DNA of 58,048 nt, taken from Chitinophaga terrae (ex Kim and Jung 2007) (GTDB taxonomy: Bacteria > Bacteroidota > Bacteroidia > Chitinophagales > Chitinophagaceae). The position numbers were made by a program, and so were the translations under genes. The notes under the pieces were generated by a model. The model worked only from the letters and a program-made list of their open reading frames with translations, had not been told where the DNA came from and ran no database searches. Positions 22,677-31,012 of the stretch are shown in pieces. The DNA lies in assembly GCF_900107795.1 (NCBI RefSeq), contig NZ_FNRL01000001.1, positions 1 through 58,048 on the forward strand, written 5' to 3'. Position 1 is the stretch's first letter. Every line of letters begins with the position of its first letter.

Positions 22677-24005
22677 TCAGCTTCTCACTCCCTGCGTTAT
22701 CAATTCCAAAATACCTTCATTCTCAATGATCATCATTCCCTGCCTGTCTTCCGTAATACCTTTCTTCAGTTGGTAAGTATAACGCGGACGGCCATTCTCC
22801 ATCACCGTTGGCATGTACTCAAAGTTGATGTGCTTATTTTCCATCAACGCGGCGCCAACTTCAATAATATGGGTTGAAACGATGAACAGGCAGTTACGAT
22901 ATTCGGCGAAAGCTGCGGTAACAGCTAATGTACCATCATAAGCATCTTTTACATTGGTACCCTTGAACAATTCATCAAATATCAATAAAAGGTTCTTACC
23001 GCTGGCAACTGCATCTGCCGCCTCTTTTACACGCATGACCTCCGCATAGAAATGACTGTATCCCAAACCGATATTATCGGCAGTATTAATAGAAGTATAA
23101 AGACCCTGGCGAACAGAAAACGTTAACTCCGACGCCGCTACCGGGAAACCCATATGGGCCAGGTACAAACCTATACCGATGGCTTTCATCAGGGTAGACT
23201 TGCCTGCCATATTTGCACCTGTAAGAAAAAAGACATTGTTACCGGTATCCATCTTCACAGTATTGCCTACTGCTCCTTCAATTGCAGGATGCCTGAGATC
23301 TGTGGCAGAAAACAGGTTGGCCGATGCAGGTTTTGCTTCTGCATAAGCAAAACCTCTTGTACGCGCTACATCACTCACCGCAATAAAAACATCTGCTTCG
23401 TAAATAAATGAGAGTACTTTCTCAATTTTATTACGGAACTTACTTCTCAGGAAATAATCGTACGACGCCATTTTCTGTAATGGGAGCGCCCTGTATATAT
23501 CAATTTCACATAATTGTACAATTGTTTTATCGGCCATTATTTCCCTTACATCCGCAATCCTGGCTTCGTAAGCAGCTGGGATATTCCCCATCCTGCCTAT
23601 AAACTCCCTGCAGCTACGCAGGGTACCAATTGCAGCGTGCAACCCCTGCACTATTTTTTTCAGCCCCTCATCATGCACCAGCGAAGAAAGCGCCATTTTT
23701 ACCAACAAGTTGCCAAGTGCCAGCAATTCACTGTTCCCGGTACCGCTGTCGATATACTCCCGGACATCTGCCAGTTGCTGCGGATCGAAAGTAAAAGTAA
23801 GCGCCTGCTCCTGGAAGTAGCGGATAATACTGCTACGCGCATTTATCGCCTCTGCATCTTCCAACGGAGACCGGAACATCTCATCCAGCATCTGGGCGCC
23901 GCCCTGGCTCTTCACCTTATTGAACAGGTGATAAACAGAATCCGTACGGAACTTGCCGCTAAGGTTCAATTCCTCCCGTGTTTGCCTGTCTATATGGAAA
24001 CTCAT
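22677..24005 (-). CDS. MutS-like ATPase, short form without mismatch-reading domain
   Basis: 442 residues covering only the MutS lever/core helices (about 1-230) and ATPase domain (about 235-440). The Walker A is TGANMAGKST at about 259-268, a QGLYTSINTADNIGLGYSHF segment follows, the Walker B is LLIFDELFKGTNVKDA at about 339, and an IVSTHIIEVG switch closes the set. The N-terminal mismatch-binding Phe-X-Glu domain and connector are absent. It cannot be a standard mismatch sensor and may act on branched DNA, RNA or an unknown substrate. It is the last gene of the operon, 32 nt after a related MutS-like gene. Confidence 0.88.
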   Translation of the reverse strand: MSFHIDRQTREELNLSGKFRTDSVYHLFNKVKSQGGAQMLDEMFRSPLEDAEAINARSSIIRYFQEQALTFTFDPQQLADVREYIDSGTGNSELLALGNLLVKMALSSLVHDEGLKKIVQGLHAAIGTLRSCREFIGRMGNIPAAYEARIADVREIMADKTIVQLCEIDIYRALPLQKMASYDYFLRSKFRNKIEKVLSFIYEADVFIAVSDVARTRGFAYAEAKPASANLFSATDLRHPAIEGAVGNTVKMDTGNNVFFLTGANMAGKSTLMKAIGIGLYLAHMGFPVAASELTFSVRQGLYTSINTADNIGLGYSHFYAEVMRVKEAADAVASGKNLLLIFDELFKGTNVKDAYDGTLAVTAAFAEYRNCLFIVSTHIIEVGAALMENKHINFEYMPTVMENGRPRYTYQLKKGITEDRQGMMIIENEGILELITQGVRS

Positions 24006-24037
24006 CTTTTATATTTAATTAAATAACTGTTATTCAA

Positions 24038-25351
24038 CTACGCGTTAACCTGCTTCTTCCCGTTCCTCAATACTTCCAGTATCCCTGCATTCTGTATGAT
24101 CACCATTCCATGCCGGTCGGCAGTAATGCCTTCTTCTAACCGGTAGGTATATTCCGGCGTATGACCGTTCATGCGGGTTGGCAGATACGAAAAGCCTACA
24201 GCGGGTAGTTGAGCCAATTCTTCTCCTGCTTCCACGATGTGCGACGAGATCACAAACATGCTGGCGGGGCAGTTCGAAAAAGCGCCTGTAACAGCCACTG
24301 TTGCTTCGTGTGCATCCTTTACATTAGTTCCCCTGAATAGCTCGTCAAAAATTACAAAGAGGGATCTTCCTTTATTCAGTTCGCTGGCAAGCTGTTTAAG
24401 TCTCAATACCTCTGCATAAAAGTGGCTGGCGCCAATACCCAGGTTATCAGGCAGGTTGATGGTAGTATAGATGCCGTCCATTACCGTAAATTCCATTGCA
24501 AGCGCCGCTACCGGGAACCCCATATGCGCCAGGTAAAGCGCTGTTCCCAGCGAGCGAAGGAAAGTAGATTTGCCCGCCATATTTGCACCGGTAAGAAATA
24601 AAACATTCCGGTCGCCCCCTAATACTATATCATTGCCTACGGCATGCTCAACACAGGGATGAAAAACGCCTTTCAGTTTTACCTGTTTATTAGCGGTATC
24701 GTGTACCACGGGAAAAGCAAACTTCCTGGTATTAGCTACCCGGGCCACTGTCAGGTAAACATCCAACTGGTATATCTTTTCCAGTACCTGTTTTATGGCA
24801 TGATGCTCCTGCATCCTGAAAAGGTTATCATACGCCGTGGTAACAGCATACGACAACCTCGCTTTAAGCGGTTCTGCGAACACAGATCTGAGGGCCGGCC
24901 GGTCGAGCAATTGCGCGATCTCTTCCCGTTCGGCTGCATAAGCCGAAAGACCTGTTACCGATGGCTGACTGATAAACGCCTTTGCCTGCTGCAACAGGGT
25001 AATAACGGCTGTTGTACCCTGTTGCAGATCTTTTTCACTTAATTTTTGCATAGCCGCTTCACTTGCCGGGCCAGGGATGTTAGCAAGGTATTTTTCGGCC
25101 ATATCAAAAGATGCCGCTTCAAAAGGAAATGATAAACCCCGCTCTGCAAACTGGCGGATCAGGGCAGTTCGGTTCCGGATCGCGATCACATCAGACAGCG
25201 GATGCCTGAACATAAATTCCAGCAATGCTTCCCCTCCCCGGGTTGCCGTCTGGTTATAGATTTCATAAACGCCGCTATAATCGCCCTTCCTAAAAAAACG
25301 GAGATCTTCGATCGTCTGTTCATCTGTCTGCAAATACTTCATACTATTCAT
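24038..25351 (-). CDS. MutS-like ATPase, short form (paralogue of the downstream gene)
   Basis: 437 residues with the same architecture as its neighbour: core helices, TGANMAGKSTFLRSLG (Walker A about 252), DGIYTTINLPDNLGIGASHF, LFVIFDELFRGTNVKDAHEA (Walker B) and VISSHIVEAGEE. The ATG at 25351 overlaps the stop of the permease gene by one base (TAATG), a sign of translational coupling; an in-frame ATG at 25417 lies inside that gene and is rejected. Side-by-side paralogues suggest a heterodimer, as with eukaryotic MSH pairs; this is inference. Confidence 0.88.
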   Translation of the reverse strand: MNSMKYLQTDEQTIEDLRFFRKGDYSGVYEIYNQTATRGGEALLEFMFRHPLSDVIAIRNRTALIRQFAERGLSFPFEAASFDMAEKYLANIPGPASEAAMQKLSEKDLQQGTTAVITLLQQAKAFISQPSVTGLSAYAAEREEIAQLLDRPALRSVFAEPLKARLSYAVTTAYDNLFRMQEHHAIKQVLEKIYQLDVYLTVARVANTRKFAFPVVHDTANKQVKLKGVFHPCVEHAVGNDIVLGGDRNVLFLTGANMAGKSTFLRSLGTALYLAHMGFPVAALAMEFTVMDGIYTTINLPDNLGIGASHFYAEVLRLKQLASELNKGRSLFVIFDELFRGTNVKDAHEATVAVTGAFSNCPASMFVISSHIVEAGEELAQLPAVGFSYLPTRMNGHTPEYTYRLEEGITADRHGMVIIQNAGILEVLRNGKKQVNA

Positions 25352-27663
25352 TATTGTCTTTTCCGGCGGATTAATAATACCGTACCCGTCATTAATAACA
25401 AACCCGGGATCAGCCACAAATAGATAGTTTTCTCTACGATGGCGCCCTGGTAGGTGATCCTCAGCTTATCATCTTTGGGCGGGGCGTAGTGGGGATAAAT
25501 AGGAAAGTCGTTGTTATCCATCCAGCTATAAAAGGTTTGTTCTATACCCAGGTTGGCGCGGAGCCAGTTGTTATCCATAAAATCTGCATCGCCGCAAACA
25601 ATAATGCGCTGTTCCTTATTGTTTATGTTCCGTTTCAATTGCAATGCTGTGACAAAGCCATCGCTTTTTACATCGCCTTCAGCGGGATTAAAAACAGGAG
25701 CGGCAGAATCGATCACCAGTCTGCCGGTTTTCAACCAGGCATTAGTATCGGCCATGAGCAGGGGTTGCATATGGAAAATACTGCTGTCAAACTGCACCAG
25801 CGGGGCCGCACCTGGCATTAACAGGCGTGCCGTATCCCATTCGGTTCTCAGACCCACCAGGAACGATTGTTCTGCCAGCCCCGTAGCTTCACGGGTAATG
25901 TATGGCGTAAGCATATCCGGCGTATAGTTCCTGCTCAGTTGAACAATTGTTCCATCCAGCATCCGTATGCCCATTGATTCCAGTACCGGGTTTAATATGG
26001 ATTGTTTCCCGGGCTCTCCTGTTATCAACAGGTTGCCGCCATTGTCGGTATACGCTTTAAGCTTGTTTTGCGAAGTTTCGCTGAGCGCGGTTTTCGGATC
26101 CGCCAGTACTACAATATTGGCATCTTTTGGAATATCCTGGTTTTCCAGGCAAATTGTATCTATATCAAAGCCGTTATTGATCAGGGAACCGCGCGACTGT
26201 TTATCAGTACTATGCCCCGAGTATTCCCGTTCTCCCAATTTATATACACTGCGTTCCAGGTTTCCTGTAAGGAAAATCACCTTCGGCATTTTTGCAAGCT
26301 GAAGCCGTTTCAATGCTGCTGCTACCTGTGTTTCATTAGGCCAGAATGTATTATCGATAAAGGTGCGTAAAAAGGTTTTCCTTCCTTTATACGACAGCTC
26401 CATTACTACCGCATAATTTTCCGGCTCCAGGTCAATTTCCTTATGGACTTCTTCCGGTGTTTGGAATGCAGACAAAGGCTGATCAAAACCCTTGGCCACT
26501 TCCTTCGCGATCTCCTGCAGGTTCTTGCCGGGGAAGCGCCGGTACAGCATACTGTCATGCTTTTTTACATCATAATAATAAACATACCTGAACGACAGAT
26601 TGGATTTAAAGCGCAGATAGGGTTCCCATAACCTTGTCAGGTAATCGTTCCGTTTTTCCGGAAATCCAAGTGCGCACCCTTCCGCAAAGAGGTTTGTATA
26701 AAGGGTTACCTGCACCGGTTCGTCGCCCAGGTCTTTAATGATCTTCTGGGTGTTCTCCCGCAAGGTATGTATTTTACCTGCCGTAGTATCCCAATAGGCA
26801 ATAAACCCGGGCCGGGAGCCTGCAAAACCTATTAAGACAGCCGTAGCAAATACCAGAATATACTGACCTAGCCTTAGCGGCCATGGCTGATAACTTCTGG
26901 CGCCTTTCAGCCGGATCAGGGTAAAGCCTACAAATATGTAAATAACTGCCAGGAAATAGAGGATGTCTTTGGTCGTAATAAGTCCTGTAAGCATTTTACC
27001 CGTTCTTCCGGAAATAGAAAGGAAGTAGGTAAGATCTCTCACAAAATCATATTGCTGCCACAATGTTCCGATCCGGCCCAGCACCAGCACAACAATAAAA
27101 CTACCAATGGCTGATACTATAGGGTAGTTGCTCAGGCTGGACATGAACAGCCCGATTGCGGTATAGGCGCATACCAACAAATAGAAGCCCAGCGCGGAAG
27201 ACAATAGTATTCCATAGTCGGCCGACTGTATATTCAGGTATCCTGTCAACAGGAAAATCCCTATAATACCCAGCAACAGCAGGTTATAGAACATAATGGC
27301 CAGGTATTTCCCCAACACAATATCCCTCGTTTTAATGGGTGAGGAATACAACAGCTTTATTGTTCCGCTGTTCATTTCCCGGCTGATAAGATCCATCGTC
27401 AGCAACGGAACAAATAAATAGAGGTTCTGAAGGATGTTTGCAAAAATGCTTTCTCCCATCAGGAATAGTTCCGCTGTGAATGAACTGCCGGTACCTTTAA
27501 ACTTAGGATCGTTGTTCACGCTGATATCGTACCATTTTGCCCTGGGCAGCAGCGAATTCATATAAAAATAGGCTATCTGTATCCAGAAGGCAATTGTCAG
27601 GAACCAGGCAACGGGAGAATAGAAAAGATTTCGGAGGTCGGTTTTGGCTATCTTAAAGATCAT
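25351..27663 (-). CDS. Fused ABC-2 permease / GldG-like auxiliary protein
   Basis: 770 residues. The first ~260 are an ABC-2 permease of six spans (FYSPVAWFLTIAFWIQIAYF; SREMNSGTIKLLYSSPIKTR is the conserved coupling region), like GldF. Residues about 280-735 form a large outward domain of the GldG / ABC_transp_aux type (RGSLINNGFDIDTICLENQD, LLITGEPGKQS), ending in one more span at about 745-765. In gliding Flavobacteria GldF and GldG are usually separate, so this is a fusion. With the ATPase encoded 11 nt upstream it should form an inner-membrane ABC complex. Cargo unknown. Confidence 0.88.
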   Translation of the reverse strand: MIFKIAKTDLRNLFYSPVAWFLTIAFWIQIAYFYMNSLLPRAKWYDISVNNDPKFKGTGSSFTAELFLMGESIFANILQNLYLFVPLLTMDLISREMNSGTIKLLYSSPIKTRDIVLGKYLAIMFYNLLLLGIIGIFLLTGYLNIQSADYGILLSSALGFYLLVCAYTAIGLFMSSLSNYPIVSAIGSFIVVLVLGRIGTLWQQYDFVRDLTYFLSISGRTGKMLTGLITTKDILYFLAVIYIFVGFTLIRLKGARSYQPWPLRLGQYILVFATAVLIGFAGSRPGFIAYWDTTAGKIHTLRENTQKIIKDLGDEPVQVTLYTNLFAEGCALGFPEKRNDYLTRLWEPYLRFKSNLSFRYVYYYDVKKHDSMLYRRFPGKNLQEIAKEVAKGFDQPLSAFQTPEEVHKEIDLEPENYAVVMELSYKGRKTFLRTFIDNTFWPNETQVAAALKRLQLAKMPKVIFLTGNLERSVYKLGEREYSGHSTDKQSRGSLINNGFDIDTICLENQDIPKDANIVVLADPKTALSETSQNKLKAYTDNGGNLLITGEPGKQSILNPVLESMGIRMLDGTIVQLSRNYTPDMLTPYITREATGLAEQSFLVGLRTEWDTARLLMPGAAPLVQFDSSIFHMQPLLMADTNAWLKTGRLVIDSAAPVFNPAEGDVKSDGFVTALQLKRNINNKEQRIIVCGDADFMDNNWLRANLGIEQTFYSWMDNNDFPIYPHYAPPKDDKLRITYQGAIVEKTIYLWLIPGLLLMTGTVLLIRRKRQ

Positions 27664-27674
27664 TAATATCGTTT

Positions 27675-28601
27675 TTAAGCTGGAATCTGATTGGATAACT
27701 GTTTAAATATGTCGTCGAGCAGGCTTTTATCGAGGCTGATCTCGCGAAGTTGCCATCCGCCATAGGTACTGGCTTCTGCCAGCCGTTCGGCGATTTCTTC
27801 ATCACCATCGAAATATACCCGCACCTGTTTTGAATTCAGGAAATCAACTTTCGTTACTCCGCTGATCTTCAGGAGATCTGCCGGCGCCGGCGCCTTTTCA
27901 AGACGCAGCAGGAGGCTGTGAGGCCGTACATAGTTGTTGAAGGCGTCCATGCTGTCGGAGAAAATGATCCTCCCTCCTTCCAGCATCACTACTTCCCGGC
28001 ACAGCAAATGAATTTCAGAGAGGATATGTGACGACAGCAGCACCGTATGGTCTTTACCTATTTCCCTTATGAGTTTTCTTGCCTCAATAAGCTGGTTCGG
28101 ATCAAGGCCATTTGTAGGTTCATCCATTACAACCAGTTTTGGTTTATGAATGATGGCCTGGGCAATGCCTACCCGCTGCCGGTAGCCGCCCGACAGGTTC
28201 CTGATGAGGCGGTTGCTGAAATGCGCCACTCCGCATCGCTCTTTGGCTTCACTTACTGCCTTCTTTATTTCGGTCTTTTCGATCCTTCGCAACTGTGCAG
28301 TATATGTCAGGTATTCATCCACGGTAAAATCAAGATATAGTGGCGGATGTTGCGGCAGGAAGCCAATATGCTTCCTTGCCTGTTCAGGCTCTTTCCGGGT
28401 ATCAATGCCCTGGATATATACGCGTCCTTCCGTTTGTTTCAACACCCCGCAAAGGATATTCATTGTAGTGGATTTCCCGGCGCCGTTGGCGCCCAATAAA
28501 CCAACCACGCCCGGTCGGTTGATTTCCAGGTTGATGTCCCTGATCGCCCAGGCACTTCCGTATTTATGGGACAGTCCTTCCAGTTTAACAATAGCGCTCA
28601 T
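27675..28601 (-). CDS. ABC transporter ATP-binding protein (GldA-like)
   Basis: 308 residues. Walker A is LLGANGAGKSTTMN at about 35-48, the Q-loop region FLPQHPPLYLDFTVDEYLTY, the signature NLSGGYRQRVGIAQA at about 134, Walker B LVVMDEPTNGLDPNQ at about 155 and the H-loop SSHILSEI. A C-terminal extension (about 215-305), common in ABC-2 ATPases, follows. It is the motor for the permease fusion encoded 11 nt downstream. Resemblance to GldA reflects the wider ABC-2 group; no other gliding genes are present. Confidence 0.92.
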   Translation of the reverse strand: MSAIVKLEGLSHKYGSAWAIRDINLEINRPGVVGLLGANGAGKSTTMNILCGVLKQTEGRVYIQGIDTRKEPEQARKHIGFLPQHPPLYLDFTVDEYLTYTAQLRRIEKTEIKKAVSEAKERCGVAHFSNRLIRNLSGGYRQRVGIAQAIIHKPKLVVMDEPTNGLDPNQLIEARKLIREIGKDHTVLLSSHILSEIHLLCREVVMLEGGRIIFSDSMDAFNNYVRPHSLLLRLEKAPAPADLLKISGVTKVDFLNSKQVRVYFDGDEEIAERLAEASTYGGWQLREISLDKSLLDDIFKQLSNQIPA

Positions 28602-28634
28602 AATTTTCTTTTGTGTATTAATAACCTGTCTACT

Positions 28635-29519
28635 CTATTCAGGCTTGATAAATCCAAGTGTTTTAAATACTTCCATGATGACTTTATATTTTCTCATCAC
28701 CAGGGGATATTGACCGTATTTGTCGTTGAATGCAGCAGTTGTCTGGTTGAGGATCTCTGTGAGATAACGATCCAGGTCCTGGGCCTGCGTACCGATAGAA
28801 TAGTAGTCTTCAGATTCTGTTCCATCACTCAGAAAGCCATATTCTTCTTTCAGGCGATAGGGAATATAATCGCCGTTGAACTGGGTTCCATTGGCTGTTT
28901 TGCCATAGTAGACAGAACTGACTTTATAAAACTCCGTTAACAGGTTGGCGTTGGCATTCAGGTATGGAATTAATATAGTCTTGAATATATCGGCCTGGTA
29001 GGCTTTTTTCCCTGCCGCATCCAGGTTCCGGATACCAGGCACAAACCCCAGGGCTACGGCTTTCAGACCGCGGTAAGATGATAACATTACCTGGTTGTAG
29101 CGCCAGGGCGAATCATATGTATACAATGAATCTGCCAGGAAGAAGGCATACGGCTTCATTGCGGCGCCGAGATATGGCACTACGCTTTGTTTGATAAAAT
29201 CCAGTCCCAGCAGGATATCCGCATCTTTCTTAATCTTTGTGTACGTGACCAGCGAGTCAATAACCGTCAGGTGATACCACAATTGCAGCGTAACCAGCGG
29301 GGCTGTTGTCACGGTATCATTGTATAATACAGCAATGCCGGTTTCCTTGTAATACAGGTAGATCTGGTGATCGGCGGCATTAGCCGGGTTATCATGCCTT
29401 GCAAATGCATCCGGCATATCCGGTGAAGGTTGAAGGCTGGCTTCCTTCCTGCAGGCAAAACAACACAGGAAGAGTATCAGGCTATATATTGGCAGGCAAT
29501 TTATTTTTATCCTAGTCAT
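28635..29519 (-). CDS. SusD-linked lipoprotein of unknown function
   Basis: 294 residues with a lipoprotein signal (SLILFLCCFACRKEA, likely Cys23). The body has YLYYKETGIAVLYND, a long helical middle with FIKQSVVPYLGAAMKPYAFF and a C-terminal MRKYKVIMEVFKTLGF. By position after SusC/SusD and by the early segments it recalls the substrate import-associated lipoprotein metallohydrolase family (TIGR04549), but the HExxH zinc motif of that family is not found. It may be a non-catalytic relative or unrelated. Probably surface or periplasmic, part of the SusCD complex. Confidence 0.6.
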   Translation of the reverse strand: MTRIKINCLPIYSLILFLCCFACRKEASLQPSPDMPDAFARHDNPANAADHQIYLYYKETGIAVLYNDTVTTAPLVTLQLWYHLTVIDSLVTYTKIKKDADILLGLDFIKQSVVPYLGAAMKPYAFFLADSLYTYDSPWRYNQVMLSSYRGLKAVALGFVPGIRNLDAAGKKAYQADIFKTILIPYLNANANLLTEFYKVSSVYYGKTANGTQFNGDYIPYRLKEEYGFLSDGTESEDYYSIGTQAQDLDRYLTEILNQTTAAFNDKYGQYPLVMRKYKVIMEVFKTLGFIKPE

Positions 29520-29530
29520 AGCGTCTATGA

Positions 29531-31003
29531 TTAAAAAGTTCTGTCAGGTCGTTGCGGATTTTGTTTAAGCACTCCCTGGTTGAAAATGATAACATCAGCA
29601 GGTATAGGGAATAAATAGGCCGGATCATTAGGTTCCAGTACTAATGAGGCTTTTACAAACGGGCTTCCGCCGAAGAAAACATCGGAATAGTTATGCGTGA
29701 TCTTTTTCGAAAAAGGATAAACCGGGTTAACGGCATACCGTTTCAGATCGAACCAGCGGTGACCTTCAAAACTAAGTTCCCGCCGGCGTTCGTCGCGGAC
29801 AAATGCCGCGAGTGCAGCGCCGGACAGATCAACCGGCTGGAAATAATCCGGCGAGAAACGCGTACGGCGAAGGGTATTGAGCACCTGGTTTGCTTCCTTA
29901 TCTTTTTTCAGCATTGTTAATGCCTCCGCCTTGTTCAGATAGGCTTCCGCCACCCTCATGGTAAAAACATCCGATGCTGTTTCTGCCGGCGAAATATTAT
30001 TCAGCGTAGAGCTATATACTTTTATATAGCGGTATTTGCCGGCGTTCATTTCAAAGAAGGCAGTTTTCCGGAGATCATTCCCCGTATAAAGCGCCATCAG
30101 TTCATCAGAGGGTTTCATAGCTTTAGGCGGAAAAACTTCCGGCATAATTCCCATCATCACGTTTCCGTCCTGCGTGAATAAGACTTCGGGCGATTCCTTT
30201 GTCAGGAAACTGGTATGCGGAATGTAGGCTGCGAGTTGAGATAATACCGGTTTCCTGGCCAACACTTTATCTGCCGCCTCTATTGCTTTATCCCAATCCT
30301 GCATATAGAGATAGACCCTGCTTTGCAGGAGGTTCACTGCGTTGATATCTGCCCGGTAGGTAGTGCGTTGCGTTACTCCTTCCAGGCATTGTTCTGCTGT
30401 TTCAAGGTCTTCTACCATTTGCCTGTAAACGCTGTCTACTGTTGAGCGGGTAAAAAAACGGTCTTCCACGTATTCGGTGATCTTTAACGGCACTCCCATA
30501 TCTGTAGTCGCAGTGGATCTATTATATGCGCCGGCATATATGTTCACCATATAGAAGTAGTAAAAAGCACGCATGAACAGCGCTTCGCCGCGGATCCGCT
30601 TTAGCTGAACGGGGTCGTCTTTCGATGTTGTTGCCTGGTAAGCGACAATATTAGCTGCGTTGATACGCCTGTACATTGGCGCCCAGGTATTGTCTGTGAG
30701 CTGCATGAAAGTATTGGCAGTAAAAGGATTCGCCTGCCAGGTATAAAACCCGAATATATCGGCGCGGGCGTCAATAAAGGAGACGGAGCCTACGTAGTCG
30801 GCGATGTCGTCGTCCATGGTATTCAGAAATTTGAAAGGCAGATTCTTATTGATAATGTAAACCTCTCCACGCAACACTTCGTCGAGCCGCTGCCAGGTTT
30901 TGGCATATGCCAGGGTTTGCGACTGTTCTTCCAGGAACTTTTTACAGCCGCTGAACAGGAGAAGCGCGAGTATGATAACTATACAGGAACGGATACTTTT
31001 CAT
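29531..31003 (-). CDS. SusD/RagB family outer-membrane lipoprotein
   Basis: 490 residues with a lipoprotein signal (LLLFSGCKKF, Cys20) and the SusD fold: TPR-like helices with RIRGEALFMRAFYYFYMVNI (the classic aromatic helix) and a C-terminal FVRDERRRELSFEGHRWFDL block, nearly invariant in the family. It caps the SusC barrel on the cell surface and binds the substrate. The gene begins 9 nt after the SusC stop and is followed 11 nt later by the lipoprotein. The substrate is not evident; no glycosidase lies in the operon. Confidence 0.95.
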   Translation of the reverse strand: MKSIRSCIVIILALLLFSGCKKFLEEQSQTLAYAKTWQRLDEVLRGEVYIINKNLPFKFLNTMDDDIADYVGSVSFIDARADIFGFYTWQANPFTANTFMQLTDNTWAPMYRRINAANIVAYQATTSKDDPVQLKRIRGEALFMRAFYYFYMVNIYAGAYNRSTATTDMGVPLKITEYVEDRFFTRSTVDSVYRQMVEDLETAEQCLEGVTQRTTYRADINAVNLLQSRVYLYMQDWDKAIEAADKVLARKPVLSQLAAYIPHTSFLTKESPEVLFTQDGNVMMGIMPEVFPPKAMKPSDELMALYTGNDLRKTAFFEMNAGKYRYIKVYSSTLNNISPAETASDVFTMRVAEAYLNKAEALTMLKKDKEANQVLNTLRRTRFSPDYFQPVDLSGAALAAFVRDERRRELSFEGHRWFDLKRYAVNPVYPFSKKITHNYSDVFFGGSPFVKASLVLEPNDPAYLFPIPADVIIFNQGVLKQNPQRPDRTF

Positions 31004-31012
31004 AATCTTGTA

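Noticed and set aside
22677..25351. Canonical mismatch repair (mutS)
   Set aside because: Both proteins lack the mismatch-binding and connector domains and lie in a transport operon.
25352..25417. Upstream ATG for the first MutS-like gene
   Set aside because: It lies inside the permease gene; the TAATG overlap at 25351 is a normal coupled start.
25351..28601. Gliding motility locus (gldA, gldF, gldG)
   Set aside because: Only ABC-type similarity is present, the permease is fused, and no other gld or type IX genes are near.
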